From Kiloniellaceae bacterium (GTDB lineage Bacteria; Pseudomonadota; Alphaproteobacteria; Kiloniellales; J153), in the NCBI GenBank assembly GCA_021776175.1, contig JAJFGJ010000035.1, positions 1-64,000 of the forward strand: a DNA stretch of 64,000 nucleotides, in the 5' to 3' direction. The position numbers and the translations under genes are program-made. Below, one piece after another: positions 59,710 through 64,000 of the stretch (the stretch's first letter is position 1; each line of letters starts with the position of its first letter). The notes under the pieces are model-generated. The model did not search any database. It was not told the origin of the DNA and saw only the letters and a program-made list of their open reading frames with translations.

Positions 59710-60702
59710 TCATTCCGCCCCGGGGAAAAGATTGAGCGAGCGCCGTAAAGTCGCAACGAGTTCACGGCTAAAGTCGTCAGCATCATTGACGGACCAAAGA
59801 ACTGTTGTGCAGTGGTTCGTGTCGAAATGAGTTGTAGCTTCTGAAAATTTCTCTTTCTCACAGATGTAAATGACAGGCTTGCCCAATCCTTCCGCATAGC
59901 CAGCTTCCCAATAGGCGCCGGAATTGTCGTGGGTAAGGTCGACAATTACGAACGCCGAGTCGCGAATCTGTGTTCGCATGATGTTGTCGATGATTCCAGC
60001 ACGAGCCACGTCGCGCATGTCCATGATGTCGTAGCCGATGCCGTTTTTCACTGATGGCTTTACTATGTCTTTGACGAATGGATCGAGCCTAGCATCCTCG
60101 AACTTCATGGCAATGAAGCCGTACTTTCCCACAACTTCTCCGCGCTTCTCCGCTTCGTAGCGTTTCCATCCGTCTAGCGTGAGATTGGCGTTCAAGATGT
60201 TTGGCGGTGTTGACAGCGTAGTTCTGTTAATACCATCAATTATGCCGCGTGCTTTAAGCTCGATGGCGAGTTCTCCAGCAAAGGTTGGATTGGGCGCGCC
60301 AATGATTGAATAGAGTTCCACAGGTAGGGATTGTACCCGTTCGCCAGACCGCGAGACCTCATCTCCAATGTATCTGATAAGATTCGTCGCCTGGTTCGCG
60401 GGCGTTGGCCCCGAACAACCATCTCCAACAAAGTGATGAACGAATTCAGAAGTCAGCTTTGGTCGACTGGTAGAACCCGAAGATTCACTTGTCCTTACCC
60501 GATGTGCGAGGAGAGCGCGACATAATGGAGAGAGGTTGTGCCCCGCCCCGGATTCGGGATTCAGAAAATCCTCCCAAGCCTCTTCGGAAAGGGCGAAGCG
60601 ACCGCACACGGGACAGTCGACGCGATAACCACCCCCAGCGGCGATCACCTGAGCTGGCGGTGAATGTTTATTGAGGCAGACTGGGCAGGTCGCGAGCGTC
60701 AT
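59710..60702 (-). CDS. Zinc-ribbon protein with nucleoside deoxyribosyltransferase-like domain
   Basis: A 330-residue protein. A zinc ribbon at the N-terminus has Cys6/Cys9 and Cys30/Cys33 (CPVC...CPVC). The middle (about 60-190) is helical and unassigned. The C-terminal part (about 195-330) resembles the nucleoside 2-deoxyribosyltransferase fold: FIAMKFEDARLD, VIVDLTHDN and GAYWEAGYAEGLGKPVI, where Glu266 sits at the position of the catalytic nucleophile. Such domains cleave or sense nucleosides and occur in phage-defence proteins. Start overlaps the small Cys protein by 4 nt. Confidence 0.75.
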   Translation of the reverse strand: MTLATCPVCLNKHSPPAQVIAAGGGYRVDCPVCGRFALSEEAWEDFLNPESGAGHNLSPLCRALLAHRVRTSESSGSTSRPKLTSEFVHHFVGDGCSGPTPANQATNLIRYIGDEVSRSGERVQSLPVELYSIIGAPNPTFAGELAIELKARGIIDGINRTTLSTPPNILNANLTLDGWKRYEAEKRGEVVGKYGFIAMKFEDARLDPFVKDIVKPSVKNGIGYDIMDMRDVARAGIIDNIMRTQIRDSAFVIVDLTHDNSGAYWEAGYAEGLGKPVIYICEKEKFSEATTHFDTNHCTTVLWSVNDADDFSRELVATLRRSLNLFPGAE

Positions 60703-60944
60703 GGTCGTAGACTATAAAACCCTTTCGAGTTTTGTTCCGGAATTGGAAGGCCTTTTGCTTCTAGATGACTGAGAAACTTCGCCTCATAAGTTGGGCCCAC
60801 GCCATCCCAGCTTGCATTGAGGCATATCTTACACAAGGCAATCTGAGACTTGGAAATATGCTTTCCGTCGTATCTGTGCGGTCCGAACTGGAATTTCCGT
60901 TCGCAAAAAACGCACGATACCATAACAGGAAACTCGATAGTCAT
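60699..60944 (-). CDS. Small four-cysteine zinc-finger-like protein
   Basis: An 81-residue protein with Cys11/Cys14 and Cys38/Cys41 (CVFC...CKIC), fit for one zinc. It starts 9 nt after the nrdB stop, behind GGGGGAAG, and overlaps the next gene by 4 nt (ATGA). Thus it links the ribonucleotide reductase transcript to the deoxyribosyltransferase-like gene. No family is recognised. Confidence 0.72.
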   Translation of the reverse strand: MTIEFPVMVSCVFCERKFQFGPHRYDGKHISKSQIALCKICLNASWDGVGPTYEAKFLSHLEAKGLPIPEQNSKGFYSLRP

Positions 60945-60953
60945 CTTCCCCCC

Positions 60954-61913
60954 CTAATCGAACGCCTCGTCCCACGTCCCTTGCGTCGCCGCCCTTGAAT
61001 ACTCGGTCGCTCGGTTTTCGAAGAAGTTGGCGTGTTCGACGCCGTTGAGCATGGCGTCGAGCCAGGGCAGGGGGTTCTTTTCGCCGCGGTACAGGGGTTG
61101 CAGGCCGAGCTGGGTCAGGCGGCGGTCGGCGATGTAGCGGATGTAGGCCTTGACCTCGCCGGCTTCCAAACCTTTGACGCCGCCGAGTTCGAAGGCCAGG
61201 TCGATGAAGGCGTCCTCGTGGGTGACGATGGTCTCGCAGGCCTTATAGAGGTCGCGCTCGAACTCGGGTGTCCAGATTTCCGGGTTCTCGGCGATGAAGG
61301 TGCGGAACAGGCGGATGATCGACAGGGTGTGCAGGGATTCGTCGCGCACCGACCAGGTGATGATCTGGCCCATGCCCTTCATCTTGTTAAAGCGCGGAAA
61401 GTTCAAAAGGATCGCGAAGCTGGCGAAAAGTTGCAGCCCTTCGGTAAAGGCGCCGAAGACCGCCAGGGTGGTGGCGATATCCTTCTTGGTCTCGACCCCG
61501 AAGGTCTGCATGTAGTCGTACTTGTCCTTCATTTCCTTGTAGCGCAGGAAGGCCGAGTACTCGGTCTCGGTCATGCCGATGGTATCGAGCAGGTGCGAAT
61601 AGGCGGCGATGTGGAAGGACTCGGTGTTGGAAAAAGCGGCCAGCATCATCTGCACCTCGGTCGGGCCGAAGACGCGCGCGTAATGCTTCATGTAGCAGTT
61701 GTTGACCTCCACATCCGCCTGGGTGAAGAAGCGGAAAATTTGGCTAAGCAGGTTTTTCTCGCCCGGCGTCAGGTTGCGTTGCCAGTCCTTCACGTCATCG
61801 GCGAGCGGCACTTCCTCCGGCAGCCAGTGGATGCGTTGCTGCATCAGCCAGGCGTCGTAGGCCCAGGGATAGCGGAACGGCTTGTAAACCGGATTGGCGT
61901 CGAGCAGGGACAT
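60954..61913 (-). CDS. nrdB: Class Ia ribonucleotide reductase beta subunit
   Basis: A 319-residue R2 subunit that holds the diiron centre and tyrosyl radical used by NrdA. Ligands: Asp67, Glu98, His101, Glu158, Glu192 and His195; the radical Tyr105 is kept (ESFHIAAYSH). I chose the ATG at 61913, with GAAGG eight bases upstream; a reading from 61949 adds 12 residues that come from a repeat region. nrdA lies upstream on the same strand, separated by 190 nt that contain two dispersed repeats. The three-gene module follows directly. Confidence 0.95.
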   Translation of the reverse strand: MSLLDANPVYKPFRYPWAYDAWLMQQRIHWLPEEVPLADDVKDWQRNLTPGEKNLLSQIFRFFTQADVEVNNCYMKHYARVFGPTEVQMMLAAFSNTESFHIAAYSHLLDTIGMTETEYSAFLRYKEMKDKYDYMQTFGVETKKDIATTLAVFGAFTEGLQLFASFAILLNFPRFNKMKGMGQIITWSVRDESLHTLSIIRLFRTFIAENPEIWTPEFERDLYKACETIVTHEDAFIDLAFELGGVKGLEAGEVKAYIRYIADRRLTQLGLQPLYRGEKNPLPWLDAMLNGVEHANFFENRATEYSRAATQGTWDEAFD

Positions 61914-61952
61914 GGTGTTGGCGCCTTCAAATATATTTATGTTTGTCACCCA

Positions 61953-61980
61953 CGTCCTTCGACAGGCTCAGGATGAGGAC
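61953..61980. repeat. Half copy of the CTGAGCTTGTCGAAG-type repeat
   Basis: CGTCCTTCGACAGGCTCAGG followed by ATGAGGAC matches the left arm at 10087. The inverted right arm is missing. It lies in the nrdA-nrdB gap. Confidence 0.8.
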
Positions 61981-61998
61981 TTCGCTTAATTTCAAATT

Positions 61999-62083
61999 CG
62001 TCACCCTTGGGCTTGATCCGAGGGTCCATGGGAAAGCCGTTCTCGGACCCAAATGGATTGCCGGGTCAAGCCCGGCAATGACG
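61999..62083. repeat. 84/85-nt dispersed inverted repeat, diverged copy 4
   Basis: The arms (CGTCACCCTTGGGCTTGATC and the inverse GGGTCAAGCCCGGCAATGACG type) resemble the other three copies at reduced identity. It lies in the nrdA-nrdB gap, so a hairpin here could set the ratio of the two transcripts. Confidence 0.75.
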
Positions 62084-62104
62084 GGTTAGGGTTTTGGCCT
62101 CGCC

Positions 62105-64000
62105 CTACTGGCAGGCGAGGCATTCCTCGTAGTCGGTCGAAACGGCGGCCTCGCCCCGGGTGGTTTCCAGGCCATTGACCCGGCCGAGCAGGGGAATCGC
62201 CTGGGTTTCGGCCGCCTTGGCCGTGCCGTTCGCGCCGGTGGCCGCGGATTCGGCGCGCTGGATCGATTTGGAGCGGCAGTAGTACAGAGACTTCACGCCC
62301 TTTTTCCAGGCCAGCATGTGCAGGCGGTGCAGGTCGCGCTTGTGCACGTCGCCGGGCAGGAAAACATTGAGCGATTGCGACTGGCAGATGAAGGGCGTGC
62401 GGTCGCCGGCGAGTTCTATCAGCCAGCGCTGATCCAATTCGAAGGCGGTCTTGAAGACGTCCTTTTCATCCTCGGTCAAAAAATCCAGATGCTGGACCGA
62501 GCCTTGGTTGAGGGTGATCGAGGTCCAGGTGTCCTCGTCGTCGCGGCCGTAGTCCGCCAGCAGCGCCTCTAGATGCTTGTTGCGGACCGGGAAAGAGCCG
62601 CTGAGCGTCTTGTGGGTGAAGCTGTTGGCGGCCAGGGGTTCGATCCCCGGCGAGGCGCCGCCGCAGATGATCGAGATCGAGGCGGTCGGCGCGATCGCCA
62701 TCTTGTTGGAAAAGCGTTCCACGATGCCGAACTCGGCCGCGTCGGGGCAGGGGCCGCGTTCCTCCGCCAGGCTCTGCGAGGCGGCGTCGGCCTGGGTGCG
62801 GATATGCTTGAAGACACGTTTGTTCCAGACCTTGGCCATGACGCCTTCGAGCGGGATGCGCCGCTTTTGCAGGAAGGAATGAAAGCCCATGACGCCGAGA
62901 CCGACGGAGCGTTCGCGCATGGCCGAATACTTGGCCCGCGCCATGTTGTCCGGCGCGCGGTCGATGAAGTCCTGCAACACATTGTCGAGGAAACGCATGA
63001 CGTCAGGGATGAAGTCCGGCTCGTCGCACCATTCCTCATAGGTCTCCAGGTTGAGCGAGGACAGGCAGCATACGGCGGTGCGCTCCGCGCCCAGATGGTC
63101 GAGCCCGGTCGGCAGGGTGATCTCGCTACACAGGTTCGACATCTTGACGTGAAGCCCGGCCAGCTTGTGGTGCTCGGGAATCGCGCGGTTCACGTGGTCG
63201 CTGTAGATAATGTAGGGCTCGCCGGTTTCGACCCGCGCGGTCAGGATGCGGATCCACAGATCGCGGGCCTTGACCTTGCGCACCAGGGCGTTGTCCTTGG
63301 GGCTGGTCAGGGCCCATTCCTCGTCGCCTTCGACCGCGCGCATGAAGGCGTCGGACAGCAGCACGCCGTGGTGCAGGTTCAGCGCCTTGCGGTTGGGATC
63401 GCCGCCGGTGGGCCGGCGAATCTCGACGAACTCCTCGATCTCGGGATGGGAGACCGGCATGTAGCAGGCCGCCGACCCGCGCCGCAGCGAGCCTTGAGAG
63501 ATCGCCAGGGTCAGGGAATCCATGACCCGGATAAAGGGAATCACGCCCGAGGTCTTGCCGTTATGGCCGACTCTTTCCCCAATCGAGCGCAGATTGCCCC
63601 AATAGCTGCCGATGCCGCCGCCGCGCGCGGCCAGCCAGACATTCTCGTTCCACAGCCCCAGGATGCCTTCCAGGGAATCCGACGCCTCGTTCAAAAAGCA
63701 GGAAATCGGCAGGCCGCGCTTGGTGCCGCCATTGGACAGCACCGGCGTCGCGGGCATGACCCACAGCTTGGAGATATAATCGTAGAGCCGTTGGGCATGG
63801 TCGCTGTCGTCGGCGAAATGGGCCGCGACGCGCGCGAAAAGATCCTGAAAACTCTCGCCGTCCATCAGGTAGCGGTCGGACAGGGTCGCCTTGCCGAACT
63901 CGGTCAGCAGCGCGTCGCGGGAGCGCTCGATACGGACCCGGATGCCGCGCTCGTTCTGGAACACATCGCGGAACTGATCGCCGCCCAGGAGATCGGGGTC
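62105..64000 (-). CDS. nrdA: Ribonucleotide reductase alpha subunit, 5' end outside window
   Basis: At least 632 residues of the R1 subunit, which reduces ribonucleotides to deoxyribonucleotides. The reading frame runs to the window edge, so the N-terminus (including any ATP-cone) is not seen. Motifs: PATPVLSNGGTKRGLPISCF (first active-site Cys), MSNLCSEITLP with the thiyl-radical Cys, and the C-terminal redox pair CLAC in the last four residues before Gln. A GTG at 63964 is inside the gene, not its start. nrdB follows downstream. Confidence 0.95.
   Translation of the reverse strand, partial: DPDLLGGDQFRDVFQNERGIRVRIERSRDALLTEFGKATLSDRYLMDGESFQDLFARVAAHFADDSDHAQRLYDYISKLWVMPATPVLSNGGTKRGLPISCFLNEASDSLEGILGLWNENVWLAARGGGIGSYWGNLRSIGERVGHNGKTSGVIPFIRVMDSLTLAISQGSLRRGSAACYMPVSHPEIEEFVEIRRPTGGDPNRKALNLHHGVLLSDAFMRAVEGDEEWALTSPKDNALVRKVKARDLWIRILTARVETGEPYIIYSDHVNRAIPEHHKLAGLHVKMSNLCSEITLPTGLDHLGAERTAVCCLSSLNLETYEEWCDEPDFIPDVMRFLDNVLQDFIDRAPDNMARAKYSAMRERSVGLGVMGFHSFLQKRRIPLEGVMAKVWNKRVFKHIRTQADAASQSLAEERGPCPDAAEFGIVERFSNKMAIAPTASISIICGGASPGIEPLAANSFTHKTLSGSFPVRNKHLEALLADYGRDDEDTWTSITLNQGSVQHLDFLTEDEKDVFKTAFELDQRWLIELAGDRTPFICQSQSLNVFLPGDVHKRDLHRLHMLAWKKGVKSLYYCRSKSIQRAESAATGANGTAKAAETQAIPLLGRVNGLETTRGEAAVSTDYEECLACQ

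Overview
The window looks like a chromosomal segment of a high-GC alphaproteobacterium, most like the Rhodospirillales or related free-living lineages. This rests on a complete hopanoid gene set in the hpn order, small proteins of the DUF465, DUF1127 and DUF4169 families that are typical of the class, and dense coding with GTG/TTG starts and 4-nt overlaps. No rRNA, tRNA, CRISPR array, prophage or transposase gene was seen. Organism assignment is inference from gene content.

Layout. 0.1-2.6 kb: a glutamine amidotransferase, an HD hydrolase and a phytanoyl-CoA-dioxygenase-type oxygenase. 2.9-13.2 kb: hopanoid region. A plus-strand run hpnB-hpnC-hpnD-hpnE-shc-hpnG converges with a minus-strand run NTP transferase-hpnA-hpnH. 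Together they encode squalene formation from farnesyl diphosphate, cyclisation to hopene, adenosyl addition and side-chain processing, plus sugar and nucleotidyl enzymes. 13.4-20.4 kb: a polyamine-type ABC importer (ATPase, binding protein, two permeases) divergent from a nitrilase-family amidase and a GlnT/GmaS-type glutamine synthetase, probably a nitrogen-scavenging block. 20.5-25.6 kb: DUF2390 protein, UbiX, a DUF465 protein, then a lipoprotein translationally coupled to a large exported CHAT-domain protease-like protein. 25.6-36 kb: acyl-CoA metabolism (two AMP-forming acyl-CoA ligases, SDR, acyl-CoA dehydrogenase), an aspartoacylase-like enzyme, PilZ, GlpK and an Hsp20 with an FNR-type box. 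36-47 kb: small membrane/HEAT-repeat/HupE proteins, a cyclase-family hydrolase, a TPP enzyme, DUF6445 plus class III aminotransferase, an aldo/keto reductase and an FAD-linked dehydrogenase. 47-55 kb: Sua5, a probable uncharacterised small RNA, a GlxA-type regulator divergent from a methyltransferase, an alcohol dehydrogenase flanked by direct repeats that include the end of cysQ, CysQ and a lone CoxL-type molybdoenzyme subunit. 55-59 kb: small proteins, a cyclase-hydrolase fusion, a cold-shock protein and a hemerythrin. 59-64 kb: class Ia ribonucleotide reductase (nrdB, partial nrdA) with a three-gene uncharacterised module attached directly behind nrdB.

Three families of dispersed intergenic repeats recur through the window: an 84-85 nt inverted repeat (four copies), a CTGAGCTTGTCGAAG-type inverted repeat (two full copies, one half copy), and a MITE-like C/G-rich element (one full copy, one half copy at the left edge).

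The best candidates for something undescribed are: (1) the nrdB-linked module of a small four-cysteine protein, a zinc-ribbon plus deoxyribosyltransferase-like protein and a D...QxK nuclease-like protein; (2) the exported CHAT protein with its lipoprotein partner; (3) the small RNA upstream of the Sua5 gene; and (4) a nucleotidyltransferase fused by overlap to hpnA. All functions were inferred by reading the sequence; no database search was run.
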